Part shown: positions 1-14,200 of the stretch, piece after piece
Position numbering within the stretch: the first letter of the stretch is position 1
How the letters are laid out: the number at the start of each line of letters is the position of its first letter
Origin: Amborella trichopoda
Lineage: Eukaryota > Streptophyta > Magnoliopsida > Amborellales > Amborellaceae
Direction of reading: 5' to 3'
Length of the DNA stretch: 64,000 nucleotides
Assembly (NCBI RefSeq): GCF_000471905.2
Contig: NW_006499603.1
Span: forward strand, 1,984,786 to 2,048,785
The notes under the pieces: model-generated
What the model saw: only the letters and a program-made list of their open reading frames with translations
What the model was told of the DNA's origin: nothing
Databases searched by the model: none
Translations under genes and position numbers: made by a program

Positions 1-2063
1 TTATATATACTATAATACAACAAACTAGGTATAGAGAAAACCAGATTATATATACAAGGTCCAAACGACACATAACATTCTAAGAGTAGCAATTAAAACA
101 GAATATAGAATACTAGCAGCCCTTCATTCCCATCGTTAACATTAAAGAAGAGAGAGAGGACAACTTGCAGGTGACCAAACTCTACATATAGACGGTATTA
201 GACTACTGAATCCCGTAGTTACCATGATGGCCACAATGCACAGATTGGTGATCTAGACCGCCAGATTTTATCTGTTGCACTATTTCATGATGTGGCACAA
301 TTGCTTTATTCTAGGGTTGTAAATTTATAAATTGTGTCTTTTTTTTTTCTTATTATTAATGAAAATCAGGTAAGCATATTCTCCCCTCACTGGTTTACCC
401 AAAAAAAAAAATATCACGTAGATACACAAAGGTTCTAAATCTCAAATCTGTGACATGTCTCAATTCCTCGACCAGTTAGCCGTGGAAACAATATCCTAAA
501 TGATGGCCATCTTGGAAGGAAATAGAGATCAAATTCCGTGCTTTCTAAGAAAAAACAAAAGCCCAAGCTTTGGGATTTCTTAGATAGGCTAAGGGATCCG
601 GAAAGTTGCAAGTAGTTAAATTAGAGGAGGGGCTCAAATGCAGAACTTGAGCTCAAGTGAAGCCTCAAATTCAAGTGTGCCCCCAAGCAAAAATCTAGAT
701 TAAGCTTGAGCCCTCACACCCAAATAGGGTCAAAGGTCCGAGGGCCGAGTTGGCAATGGTGGAGAGATAGTTAAGCAAGGCCCGAGGGCACAGTTAGGCT
801 TATGGGTATTTGCTTATAAGAGTTCTTGAGAAGCTTATCAATCTGTGCTTCTGTATCCTCTCCCTAGGGCTCAAGCCCATGATGCTCTCCGGTCCAAGGG
901 TTCTTGAAATGCAGGGAAGAGAGATAGAGAGAGGGTATTGCTTCCATTGTTCCATAGAAAACCAAGTAGAGCACAAACTCGAGAAGATACATGCTCGAGA
1001 AAGAGTTTGGATTAGGCGAACTCTCTCCTCTCAAAAGTAAGGAGAGCGAGTGCAATGGTTGAGAGATAAGCAAGGTTATAGATCTATGCTTCAAAGAACT
1101 GAGAAAATGACATTATGCTTCACAAATCTTAGTTATGTGCTTCAAAGACATGAAATAATGGCCTTGGAGATCCGAATTGATGGCTTCACATATACATGCA
1201 TCCCTAGCTGCGGGCAGGAATATTAGAGCTACTTGGGTAGGGTGAAAGGAAGTATCCTTTATTGGGCTTCACCCATATGAGAACTTAAAGGACGGCTTCA
1301 GATCTTTATACATTCCCTCTGTGGAGCAAAAATAATGAGGTCACTGGGTAGAAAGAGATTTTTCACTGTACTTCACATATATGAGAGATTTTTCACTGTG
1401 CTTCACATATATGAGAGGATGGCTTTACAAATCTGGAAGACATGCTCCCCTCTTAACTCTCACAGATCTCACACCAAAAAGCATGGAGGGTGGATCCTCT
1501 TTAACTAGGGCGTTGAAGCCAAAGAGACCTGCTTCATTGTCAGAGTGAACATGGGAACGAAATGACGAAGTTCATCTTTAGGATTTCTTTGGTTGTTTTT
1601 TTATGGAAGAGACTAAGAGCCAGGAAGGCTGCATCTCCAGACTTGGGCTTGGGCCCTGTGACCCCACTCTCTCATGTTGTTGGTTCAAATTCTGCAAGGC
1701 CTTTTCAGAAACCAGCATTATGTATAATGGAACCAGAGACTGAAATCGTTCATATTGGAGAGACTGAAATCGTTCATATTGGACATACTTTCTTCCTTTA
1801 TCTGATCAGCAGTAGATTAAAGAAGACAAAACCCATAACAGCAATGGGCACTCACAATGTTATCAGATATATAGAGAGAGAGATACCACAAAGGACCCAC
1901 ACACTGAAGTTTGAGACCAGTGCAGTGGTAGTATATTTGTTAGAGTTTGGGACTTTTGGCGACAGTTTGAGAGTTACACTACGATGTACAAATTAATATA
2001 CGATCTGAGGAAACAGAACATTTCCTTCTACCACAACACTTTCATATCCAGGGGAAGACACCA
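1..2063. other. Flank 3' of the RAMP4 gene, no gene recognised
   Basis: I see no recognisable protein, RNA gene or transposon domain here. Two short tandem duplications are visible: a 30-bp unit copied twice at 1355-1414 (it contains TTTTTCACTGT) and a 24-bp unit copied twice at 1736-1783 (it contains CTGAAATCGTTCATATTGGA). The open frame at 1562-1996 (144 codons) runs across the second duplication and has no family features I recognise. Phrases such as CTTCACATATATGAGAG recur loosely between 1180 and 1430, which suggests old repetitive DNA. Confidence 0.5.
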
Positions 2064-2238
2064 TTTATTTTTTGAGACAATAAGTTACTACAAGACTGAT
2101 GTACATAAACATGAAAAATTAGTTCTTCTAACCACCATCATTTTCTTCTCTCCAAAAGCATGAAAATTTTTAAGGCATGGAGTAGAACTTCACCAGTCCG
2201 TTTTCTTCTTCATATACCTTCACTAGAAACTGCATTAC
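2064..2238 (-). other. RAMP4 3' UTR with poly(A) signal
   Basis: About 170 bases follow the stop codon. On the minus strand an AATAAA lies at 2064-2069, preceded by TGTA-containing, T-rich sequence (around 2098-2125) of the kind that serves as a far-upstream element in plants. The true cleavage site cannot be read from sequence alone. Confidence 0.5.
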
Positions 2239-2285
2239 TCAGGCCATACCGCCGCTTGTTGCTGTCCTGATTATCTGAAACAGTG
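2239..2285 (-). CDS. RAMP4: RAMP4 exon 3 (coding part)
   Basis: The 47 coding bases finish the split Ser codon and add 14 residues (LFQIIRTATSGGMA) before TGA at 2239-2241. This C-terminal string is almost invariant in plant RAMP4 proteins. The acceptor GGACAG follows a T-rich tract (TTTTCGTTTTGTCTTGGCTTT on the minus strand, here broken for length: TTTTCGTTTTG then TCTTGGC). It is too short to be noticed as an open reading frame on its own. Confidence 0.9.
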
Positions 2286-5200
2286 CTGTCCAAAAGCCAA
2301 GACAAAACGAAAATCAACTGCAACAAACTAGATGAACTCTGCAATGATCTAATTTCTTCTTTTTGACAAGTCTAAGGTGATAACAAATTTGCATTTATAA
2401 ACTGAAAACAAACATGAACTCATTTCCATTGGCCAACAATAAATATGGGAGTTTATCATTTCAAACAGGTTATGACTCTCGAATACTTCTTTTTTCTGAT
2501 AAACTAACTCATTAATATGACTGCCATTTCACTTCAAAAATACTTCATCACATCAAGCAATAATGCTTTTCTCTTCTTTATATAATTAATTTGCTATACA
2601 TTAACATATTTGGATTTGGACAGATAACCTTTTGTTTGTTCTTGATAAGTAAGCTGCTTTGCAAACACAACCTCAAGGCTGCAAAGAGAAGTCCCAATTG
2701 AGACATTGGCTTGAACATAAACAAACACATTAACAACTCATTTCCTGTATTCTAAATAATTTGTTTTTTTATTTGTTTCACTGAAAAGAGAGAAAATACT
2801 AGTATTGTCATGAATATTTAAAAGTGTAGTCCAAGAAGACCCATACTTAAGAGCCTCTACCCCAATGTTCCCAACTCTGAATCTAACCCCATGTACACTT
2901 GCATATCCATTCTTCATTTAAAAGGTGAAACTTATGCCCCTCGCTTTCTCTAGGCCACAAAGAAACCTTTGGGAATTTTTTATCTATCCATGATTCCAAG
3001 ATGTTTAGAACATTAACATAAATGTGTATCGGGATGTGAAATAAAGTGGCCATAATGAGGGTAACCATAGCAATAAACGGTAGATACTAGCTTTTCTGAG
3101 GAGCCAGTCTTCACCTGTTGCCATTCTACTAACAAAGCCACAAAAGCTTCTCTCAAGCTTATCTACACAACGTGGGAGGGAAGAGTAGAAGGCACCCAAG
3201 TAACCTTTAAAGCAGGGATGGTCCGTTTCACCTCATATTTCTTGCCACCACCCAAATCCTTCCACCATAGTATCTTCTACTCGTAGCCCCTTTCGGATAA
3301 AGATAAACATTATCATTATGGATGAACATATCTAACTTCAGGGCATTTGCAGTGTCTACAAGAGATCAATGCCTAGTTTCACACATCTTTTCAGTACAAT
3401 GTCAACTATCCTGCCCCTCCAAATAAAACAAGACCAAATTTGACCACATTTTTCTACTAATGGCCCCCAAATCATTCTTGCAAAGGTCAAGTGCTCTTTT
3501 TCATCAAAAAAATAGGCAAAGAACATCAGGCTGTTTGGCTCAAGAGGGCTTTTACTTCTACTTAAGAATCGCAAGGCAAAACCTTACGATCTCCAAGAGG
3601 GCTTTTGGTACAATTTGGTTGAGTTACACACATCCATTACTCCTGACGTAAGTCATGAGGGTTTCAGTAAAGGCCATCCATACCACACCATTATGCCATT
3701 CAGTTCGCTTCAACCAAAGAGCTAGAAGAACTTGCCTTCCATCCAAGAGGCATAAGACAAAATCTGAAATATTTTGGCTTGAAAGGAGAGCATCTATAGC
3801 CTAAAGCAATATCCCCATGCAGACCTTGGCTAATTTTGGGCAAGGTGCTCTTGGGATGTTTAGACACCCATTATTGATCAATGTTAATCATTTTTAGTAG
3901 CAATATCCATTAAATAAAATCCAAATATGTTAAATCTCAATTGGGATTTTTCTTTGCAATTTCTGTCATTTTTAATGGCGCAAAAAAATATATAATAGTA
4001 ACAAGTAAATTAGTAATACAGGTACAATCCATAATCCATACTTAATAGACCATACTCCATGCTCCATAGCTCATATCGTTTCATAATCCATATTTGTATA
4101 CAATGATACAAGCAGACACATAAGATTAGATAGTAGAAACTAGAAAATAAGAAAAAGAAAATATACAGTCTAAGACTCAACACCAAGTGTCAAATGTCTT
4201 CAATCATCATCATGTCATTTGGATTCGGGTTATGACCATACTTCCAACCAGGATCACCACTTCTAGAAGAACCTGGATAAGATATTTTCATATTACAAGG
4301 CTCATTTTCTTCGTTTTTTGGTTTGACTAAATTCAAATATTGTCTGATCTCATCCCTAATAGCTTCAAGAACCTTTTTACAAGAAACAACATTCCCTTTA
4401 ATTCTGGCTAGGTGTTTCCTAAATCGGTTAATACCCCCATTGGTACCTTTTTCACAAAAATTATACCTTAAATAATTTTTATCGTTTGGTTTCATATTAT
4501 AACGATACTTCCAACCCGGATCACCTCTTCTAGTAGAACATGAAATAGACCTTTCCAAATGACAAGGCATTTATTCTTGTATGTGTTTTATTGAACTCAT
4601 ATATTGTTTAATCTCCTCTTGAATAGCTTCAAGAACATTTTTACAAGGGCAACTTTCCCCTTAATACTGGCAAGATGTTTCTTAAACCCGTTTGTGCCTC
4701 CATGCGTATCCTTCTCACAATAATTGCATCTCATGCAATATTTATCCAAAGGTTTCGAGTTATAGCAATATTTCCAACCCGGATCACCACTTCAATTGGA
4801 CAACTCAAACTAATACAAGCAATCTAAAAAAATAAAATTTTTCACTAACTTTAATTGCTCGATCTCCAAACTTCCACCTCTGAGATATTTTCTAATGTCA
4901 AAATTTTCTAAAACACCCTCTAATAGGCTCTAAAGCCTCAAAAACTAAATCTCATCTCAACGGGTGATGTTCATATCGATTTCTCATCACTTTGAAAAAC
5001 CCTTTGATCCTATGAAAATCATAAAAATCAAATTTTTTGAGGTTTTTCTCTCTAAAAAATGGGTTCTTCTAATGGGGTTTATGTTTCAAATGAGCCTAAA
5101 ACCCACCTTTATCCCTGTTATTTTTCAAAAAGAACCCAAAAATACCCCTCAGGTGCATTCCTGCCCCTAGGTGGGGTGCCAGCCCTAGGCCCAGGGCTAG

Positions 5201-8200
5201 GCGCTAGGCGCCCGCCTAAGTAAGTGCCCTAGTGCCTAAGCAGCCGCCCAAGGGCAGACCGCCTATTTTGGCCGCCTAGACCTGGGCGCCCTCTGGACCC
5301 CCTAGGCGGCCGCCTAGGCGCTGGGTAGCCCGCCTTTGGAGCACTGATTTTGACCATGTTATGATGAAGTATTTCATGCTTTGATGAGGAATGTTTAACT
5401 ATAACTTATATATAGGTGTACAAAAATTTCTATTGATATTAAGGGTGTTCTAGTGTCATTATGAAGGGTATTCTAGTGCCATACATTTTGTGAGGGCATT
5501 AAAGCCCTCCTAACCTTAGTTGCAATGTTATCACAACTAACGTAACTAAACATCACGATCCAAAACATTAGTTGCCAAAGACTCCAAAGAAAATGATTTT
5601 GGAAGAGTGAGCATTAAGGATACAAATTTTTGCTATGACTTACAAAAACAGAACTGGTTTCTGAAGCAGGATAACCACATGAGCACAGGGTTCCTACCAG
5701 GCCACAACTAGCCCCAAAGTTTAAAAATCTTAAGCATTGGGCTTCCTAGAAAATGGGACTGAGTTCCCAATTGCTCAAGTCCATATCCTTATTTTCTAAA
5801 GAGAACAATCAAAGCTGGACTTACAATGCTCAAGATGGAACAAGGGTTGTCAACTGAGTCATAAGGAAAATTTGGTCCTTACAAAGGGATAGAATAGCAT
5901 TTCATTTTCATCATTGAAATGACTCAGTTTTCTTTATAATGCACAATCATGTATAACAAAAGAAATCACCCACTTCTGCAAAGGGAAGGGTAGAAATGTG
6001 TTCAACTCGTTATTTTGAGAATGTGTATTGTTCATGAACTTATTTTTACTGTAAGATTCAATACTATTTGCAAGTGTACAACCAAAAACATACACAAGCC
6101 ACTAAATAACCAGGGGAAATGCACATTTGGTATTTCAGTAGGACTGTGTACTTTCATATGACACCAAATGCAAGGATTCATCCCTAACAGTTAGTTTTAC
6201 TCAAATCATCTCACAAGAATATCCCAGTGGGTGGATTCCTAGTCATGCAGAGCAAGAGAATGGGATAGAAACTTCAGAATAGACAAAACAAAGAATATTT
6301 TGATTCAAAGATCAAATAATAGAAGTAAGGAAGATAGAACATACAAGAACCGATGACAACAAACACAAAAAAGCCAAGCACAATTGGCCCAACAGGGTAG
6401 CCATATCCCTTCTTCACGGTAGTTTCAGGAACAGACCCTCTCTTGGTGATGTTCTTTTGGAATTTTGCAACTTTTCTATCTGCAAGGCGGCGTGAGGTTG
6501 TCTGACACAACCAAGAAAGCTCAGTGACAGAAACATCAAATACAGTCCATCTTATCATCATAAATAGATTGACAAAAGAGCTACATTGCTTTATACATAT
6601 GAAGATCCACAAAAGAAGCAATTATATAAAGAAGACAGTATTATTTTTCCCAGAGGACAGATGAATAGGTCCATAAGATGGATGACTAAAATATCTCACT
6701 TACATCAGCCTTCAAACTGCCTCAAAACTTCATTATTTTCAGTCATAAAACACAGAAGGAACACTTAATCACATCAAATAGAACTCAGTTAAGGTTAAAA
6801 CATAGCAAAAATGGAAATTCTGAATAGAAAACTTGAGACTAGTATGAACCATCATTTGTCCACTGCCATCAAAAATCAAAAGAAAAGGTTACTTATCCAA
6901 ACCAAGACTGCCCAATTGAAACAATTACATATGTATCATCCCAGAGGTTTATCCATCACATGATATGCACTGTCTAAAATGGACATCAATATGGGGTATA
7001 GGCAGTTGATACAGATAAGGGTATTTACAAATAATGGCGTACTTCCAAGGCTCTTTATAGATTGGGACACAAAGTACACATAAATGACAAAGATATGTAA
7101 TTTACATTGAGGCATACACATGCACAGCACATTCAGTTCTTGGACAGGGAATCTGAGCTCTTAAAACCCTAGACCAATGGTTCACAAAACAAGGCAGCCT
7201 ACACACTTAATTGGAGTGGGAATTTATTTGAAGTGCCATATGAGCTCCAAATCACTTTTTATATTGATCATTCAGGTGAACAGAGAAGACTCTGAGAATT
7301 TTGGGGTCAAAGAAATCCCCTTGGCTAGGGGGGGGGGATTGGTGGGAAGAATATTGGGAGATTGGGTGGGTAGGGAGGAGTATATAATCCTGATGGTGCA
7401 GAATGTACATTTGCTCCTTCTCGCATAACCGTAACTAGGAGCAATTTTACGTGACATACACAACCCAGCAACCAAGATTTGAAACAATAAAACCCTAGGT
7501 GTTCAGGCACTTAAAAGGATTGCACACAAACCCTCCATTTTTTTTATAGTGAGAGTGAGATCTTGGTGGTCAAGACTAAAAATCTGTTCTTTTGAAAAGT
7601 CATTTGGTGATTCTAAAGTGGGTCCCAAAAATTTTAGATCAAGGAAATCTGCTTAAGTAGGTCATTTGTTCGAGTGACTAAATGGACTTTTGCTCCCACA
7701 TATGCAAAGTATATGGTAATATACATGTGTGTGTGTGTGTATGGTTTTCTTATTGTTAACACACTATAAAATCCTATAAATCATATTTAAAAAGGGATGT
7801 GAACTTTTAAAATTACCATAGTTGCCCCTATAATTATTCAATTTTCACAAAACGAATAAGGGCATTTTTGTCATTAAAAGGGTATTGTGGATATTTTTGC
7901 TAAAAGACAAGGGTAATTTTGAAGTTTTAACATTTTATAGTTGTAAAACAAAAAAAGGGGCAACTAAAGTAATTTTGGCAGTTTTATATATTTTCCCTAC
8001 GAAGGCGTGCTCCTAGGCATCCCCTAGGCACTTGCCTTAAGGTTGCCTAGGCCGTCCCTCGATGTAACTTGGCCGAGCGTGGAAAAAGGCCCCCAGTCAT
8101 GGGCAATTTTATCATTTTCCCCTTCAAAAGGTGAAAAGGGCTTTAAGGGGCATTTTGGCACCAAAAAACCGCTTTTTGAGTTTTAGAGAGAGAGAAACTC

Positions 8201-11200
8201 TTGTGGTTTCGAGATTTTTCTCAAGATAGAAACGTTTCCAAGATTTTCAATTTTGCAAGTTATTCTACCCAATACTTTTTGGAGTTTGAAGTAGTTGCAA
8301 AAGAGGCCTTTGGACAACCAAAGGTCGCCAATTCGGGGTATGAATTCGACTTTGGAAAGTTTAGTGTATCACAATATCTGAATCAGGGTTTTGCTATTTT
8401 TGTGTAAAATGGGTTATGATTTGTTTATCTCTCCTTGCTGGTTTTTATTTTTTTGTGAAGTTTTTACAAGTTTGGGTTTGGATTATTCTCCCATATTCAA
8501 TAGAAGATTTTGGTTGGGGTTTTTTGAAATTTTCTTTAGATTGGGAAATCCAATCATAGGAAAAAGTCATAAATCTCCAACCAATTTGATATTATTTGTG
8601 CTTTTTATATTAGGAAACCCAATCTTAAGAGAAAGTCACTAATCTCAAACCAAATGGATATTATTTGTGCTTGAGTTATTTTAATTTCATGAATACTTAA
8701 GAATATTGTTTTGTAAATTCGTACTTATTTCTTCATTTTATGATTGCTTTCCATAATTGTTTACTGAACTTTTCTAGTTTCTTTACTTCATTTAATACTT
8801 GAAATTTCTTTTTTGTAAACATAAGTTGGGTTACTTCATTGAATACTTTCATCTTGCACATTTTTCAAGTTAATAGATTAGGTGATACGGTGAGTTGTGG
8901 GTTGTAAGTCGTTACAAATTGACAACGTCTTCATTGGTTCAAGTAAGCAAACTGGTTCGGTTTGGAAGTACAGGTATTGTCCAAATCAATTGACAAGAAC
9001 AACATGGAGTGCAACTTTAGCAAAAAATCTTATAGTGTCAATATTAATAGATTAAAGAAACATTTGGCCGGCATTAGATTGGATGTTGCCCATGTACTCA
9101 AGTACCACATGAGGTACGGACAGAGATGCTAGAGCACTTACAAGGGATCAAAAACCTAAAAGAGTACGCAAAAAAAGGAGATGAAGATCTTGCGTCTAGA
9201 TATATTGGAGTTTAGGAAGAAGAATAGGATGTATATGCCGGAGTTTGGAGTTTGGGTCCTCTAGTAGGCCGATGCGAACAAAGAAAAAGAGGCCTCGAAC
9301 AAGGGGACAAGGTGTCTCCATATCCTAGATGGTTCTATCAAGCAGGCATTTCCTTCAATGCTGCTAAATTGAAGAGCTTCCAAACTATGTTGAAAGCAGT
9401 TGGTCAATTTAGACTAGGGTATAAGGCCCCGCTACTTACAAGCTCATGAAGTCATTGCTTAGAAAGGAGGTGGAGCTCAGAATAATTTTTTGAAGACCCA
9501 CAAGGACGAATGGGGGACATATGGTTGCACACACCATTATGACTAAATCGATGGAGTGAGAAGAGAAATAGAAGTATTATGCACTTGATGGTGAATTGTC
9601 CATTAGGGCCAATGGTCTTGAGGTCCATTGATGCATCTAACAAGACTGATGATGGGAGATTCATTTGTGATTTGGTGGATTAGCATATGAAGAGGTGGGG
9701 GAAGATCATGTGGTCCAAGTAGTGTCTGCTCATTTATTGACAGACAAGAGACCGTGTGTTTTGGTTGCCTTGTGCGCCACGCTGCATAGACCTCATGCTC
9801 GAGGCAATTAGTAAGACACTAAGGAATGTAAAGACAAAAAGGAATATTGGACCAAAAGAAAGTGGGCCAAGAGGTCAGATGGGAAAGCAGTGGTTAGTAT
9901 TGCTTTACACTTTTGATTTTGGAATAGGGTACAGTTTGCTAGAAGTGCTTTACGCCCATTAGTGAGAAGGAACATGCAATGGGTGACATTTATAAAGCAA
10001 TGGAGGTTGCCAAGGATGAAATCAAGAGAAAATTTGGCAATAATGAAGCTAAATATGGCCTTTTTTGAAAATTACAAAAGAGAAATGGAACTCGCAGATT
10101 GAGAGGCTCCCATACTTAGCAGGGTATTACCTTAATTCTGCTTATTTCTATAATAATCATGAGATACACAATAAGACTGAGTTCATGGACATAATGAACC
10201 AATGTAATATTAATCTCAACCTTATTTTCCATATCCAAGAAAATGCGTCAATGGATTTGGAAAAGTATAGATTCTCAATGGGGTCTGTTGGAACAGACTT
10301 TGCAATAAGGCAGAGGACCAAGATCTCTCCTGGTAAGTTTAGAACTTACTCATTTTGATTTTGTGATTTGAGTATTTCCTTATACACTTACCTTATGTGT
10401 TGCATTTTTTCATTTATGTAAGGTGGACAAGCCATGGAGGAAGCACCCCACATTTGTAGCAGATGGCTGTATATAATGAATTTGACTTGTTGCTCATCTA
10501 GATGCGAGCAACTTCAGCACATTTGAAATGGCAATATTATTATACCATCGCTTCTTATGAGTTACTAGTTATTAGTTAGTTAACTAGCCTACCCCTAAAC
10601 TCCATTAGTTATTAATTTTAATTGTCTACTAGGTCCATAAAAAGAAGGGAAACAGACTTGAGCAGAAGAGATTAAACGACCTTCCCTTTGTTTTGTATAT
10701 AATCAAAAGTTTAAGGAGCGCTATTAGGAGTGCAATGAAAGAGAGGCTCTTGTTGTTGATAATGCAGATGATAGTAGCGACTCACTAGTTGATGCCGGGG
10801 ATGAGGAGGTATTCCCTGGAGAGGGCTTGACTTAGAGTCAAGTTCATGAGGCCTTTGAAAAGCCAGTAAGCCCTGTGAAGACCACTAGATCTAAATCTCA
10901 AAGGAAGGAAAGAGGTTGATGAGATTGAGAGGAAGATGAAGTGGGGGAAGCAAACTCAGAGGAGGCAAGGTATAAAGATGAATATGTTGAGGGGGATGAC
11001 TCTGATGATGATGGTATCATCATCAAATACTTTTTACAGTGATAATGAAACTCAAATATCATTTTGAGTTTATCACATGTCACATCACGCTTTGAGTCTT
11101 GATAATGTATCAGTTTATGCATTCTGAGCTCTGTTGCCAATTTAAATTTTTTTTTGTTTTTGTTTGTGTTTAATTTGTGTTGATGTTGCTAGTATCTAAT

Positions 11201-14200
11201 GTTGGTGAAGATTAATGATGATGGAACTATGGCATCTTGGCTGTAATCACTAATGAAATGAAATGCAACTTTGTATGGATATGGGGCAAGTAAACCTCAT
11301 AATGTTTTGGCATTTCAAATTCAAGTTTCAATCCAATTTCACATATAAATTTGAAATAGCAGAACATGATAACAGATAGAAGCCCTGAAAAATGATACAT
11401 ATAAGATTCATTTGGGAGGTTTTGGGGCCATGACTTACCCCTATGAACACCCCAAAGGGCCCACACCCCCTTAACTAGGCTTGGGCCGCCTAGGTTCGTA
11501 GGCACCCATCTGGGGGGCCAGGCCCATCTTTTTCAACATTGTTCCTAGTAATTGCTTATAGAGTATAGGATCAAGCGACCTATTTCCCATTTGTTAATTG
11601 ATCTTCACATTCAACTCAAGTACCAACAATTTCATATCAACTCAAGTACCAACAATTTCATAGCCCTGTAAAGCAAGCAATTGAAATGAGACATTGAGTA
11701 TACTTGCATTAGGAAAGAATATATCAATTGTGCATTCCCATAATTGGTCAATTCATATACCAAAGAGGGATGAATAAAAGCATGTTTATTTATGTACTAA
11801 AGGGGGAAGAAATAAAAGCAACAAGTTTTTCTCTCTTCAAAACTTCTATTGAATAAGAATTGTGAGCAGCTGAATTTCCAACCCTCCATTTCCATCATCA
11901 AACAGATGTCAAGCGGACTGAAACTTCTTTATCTAATCACTACTACAACTGTTTAAGAAAGAACTGCAAGAGGATTGAGATCAAGAAGTAAAAGGCCCAA
12001 AATCGTTTCGTTTGAAAGGACATCCCCACAAACTAGAGATTCGACAATATTGAGGAGCAACATTTAAACACAAAATACAAACATATTATTGGTCTGCAAA
12101 AGATGTGACATTCTCTCACTTTTAAGCTCTCCTTCCCTCTCTAGAATTTCTTATTGGTCTATTTGAAACCTTGAAACCACATCACACTATCCTTTCTATC
12201 TCATGGAATTACTCCCCTATCCATTAAATTGGACCATTCAAACTATCAGTTATGGAAAGACCAATTTCTTCGGGTTATGCGAAGCCAATATATGGCTGGA
12301 ATACTTGATGGGTCTAGGTCTTTTTCACCACAGTATCTCACAAAAAGGCAGTAACTGACCAAACCCAAGAAATAAGTCCACTTAATCCAGAATATAAATC
12401 ATGGTTAAGCCAAGATCAGCTTGTTGGTTTGCTTCTATATCCCCAGACATACTTACAGAGACGCTAGTCTCCCTACTACTCGACATCTTGATTATTGGCA
12501 AAATTACTCGCTGCAAAATAAAAAAGCCAGATAAATGTACCTCCATATTGACCTACAAAACTGTAACAACGGGTCTTGATCTAGCTCTCAGTACTTTCAA
12601 CGCTTTAAGGCGATTTGTCATGATCTGGCTGCCATAGAAAAGGCTGTATCTAATGAAGATAAAGTCTTGTTCATCTTAAATGCTCTTGAAGAAGAATACA
12701 AAATGATTGCTACTTCCTCTATTTCACAATCTCATTATTTTGAAATCCTTTGAAAGATTGTATAAATCCTTTGAAGATTTATGCCCTATCTTTCTTAATT
12801 TTGAAATCGTGTTTATCAGCACTCCAAACCAGACACAATCCACAGCCTCAAGCATCTGCCTTCACAATTAAGTGCTCCAACAGCACCTTCTTTATGGAAT
12901 GGACAACAGAGCACACATGATGTCATGGAAGTGAATGTTTTAGACAATGAAGAGGTTGAGGACCCTCGTATCAATGGAATCCACTAAATCCCAACTCACT
13001 ATGACATGCCAACTATGTGGTAAATCAAATCATTTGGCTCATGATTGTTGCTATCCGTGGTTTGATACCTCCTTTCAGCCCCTATCAACTAAAGTGCACA
13101 ATCTCACTCGTCATGTAAGTGCCGTCACTCTTGACTGTAGGACAGTTTTGACTCTAGTGCAACAAGCCACGTCCCAAAAAAAGTACATCTTGCCAAAATT
13201 TAGTTCCCTACCAGGGTCGTGCTTTGTCATAATCAATGTTTTAAAAAATGAGGAATGGGCTCAAGGCTAGGTGGTCAAAGTGGCAAGTACCATAACATGA
13301 CATCTTGAGTTTCATTTCTACCATGGGTAGAAGTCCCATTCTAAAACCTCCATTGTCAACAACACTTTCAAAAAAACTTCTCTTTCCAAAACAGATAGGA
13401 GCATGTAATCCCCACTGACCTACACACAGAAAAGAAAAAAAAAAAAAACGTGCTTGGAAAAATGGATTGCTGGGGTAGATCGCCCACCCACCGACCCGAA
13501 TCCAATCTACTGCATCAATGATCAAAAACAAAATTATGTGATATATCATATATACTATATGAAGATAGTAATTATTAAAAACAATGATGGTATTAACTAT
13601 TAAAAACAATTTCAGAGAGCCTAAACAGCAAGACCTTACGGCTGCTATCCACAAGGTCGGAGGTTCAAAACCTCCTTCCTTAAATTTTAAAAATTATATA
13701 TATTATATAAAAATAGCTACAAGGGATTCAAACCTCCATCCTCATGGCGAAGGTTAGAGCACTGTAGCCAATAGAGCCATTTGACTTTTACGATATAATT
13801 TGTATATAGCATAATTTGGGCAATTATCACAAATATACCTTAATTTTCGTCTATTTAAAAAAAGACCCTCAACTTTCATAAACCTCACCCACACCCTTTT
13901 TCTTCAATTTTGGGTGTTGTTTTACCAAAATAACCTTCACGGTAGTCGTATTACTGTGAAACACCATTACGGTACTTTAAGTACCGTAAAAATTAACTCA
14001 TGTTATACGGTATTTTATATACTGTAAGGAGTTGAAGTATTATTACAGCACTCGAAATGCCGTAATAGTATCGCACCCTATAAGCCCTATTCGAAACCTT
14101 TTTCTCCTTTGCTATTCTGTTTGTATTTATCTCTTCTTTATCTCTCTAATTCTTTTTATATTTATCTCTTCTTTCTCTCTCTCATTCTTTTTACTATTTA

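Noticed and set aside
1562..1996. 144-codon plus-strand frame
   Set aside because: It includes a 24-bp tandem duplication and has no recognisable domain. There is no promoter or splice context to support a gene.
5160..5345. GC-rich block as a CpG-island promoter
   Set aside because: The CCTAGGCG words recur at 8.0, 11.5 and 18.6 kb at the ends of hAT relics, so it is transposon terminal sequence.
6840..6860. Alternative RAMP4 first exon (ATG followed by GTTCAT on the minus strand)
   Set aside because: The donor is weaker and the upstream sequence does not look like a leader. It is kept only as a possibility for cDNA to exclude.
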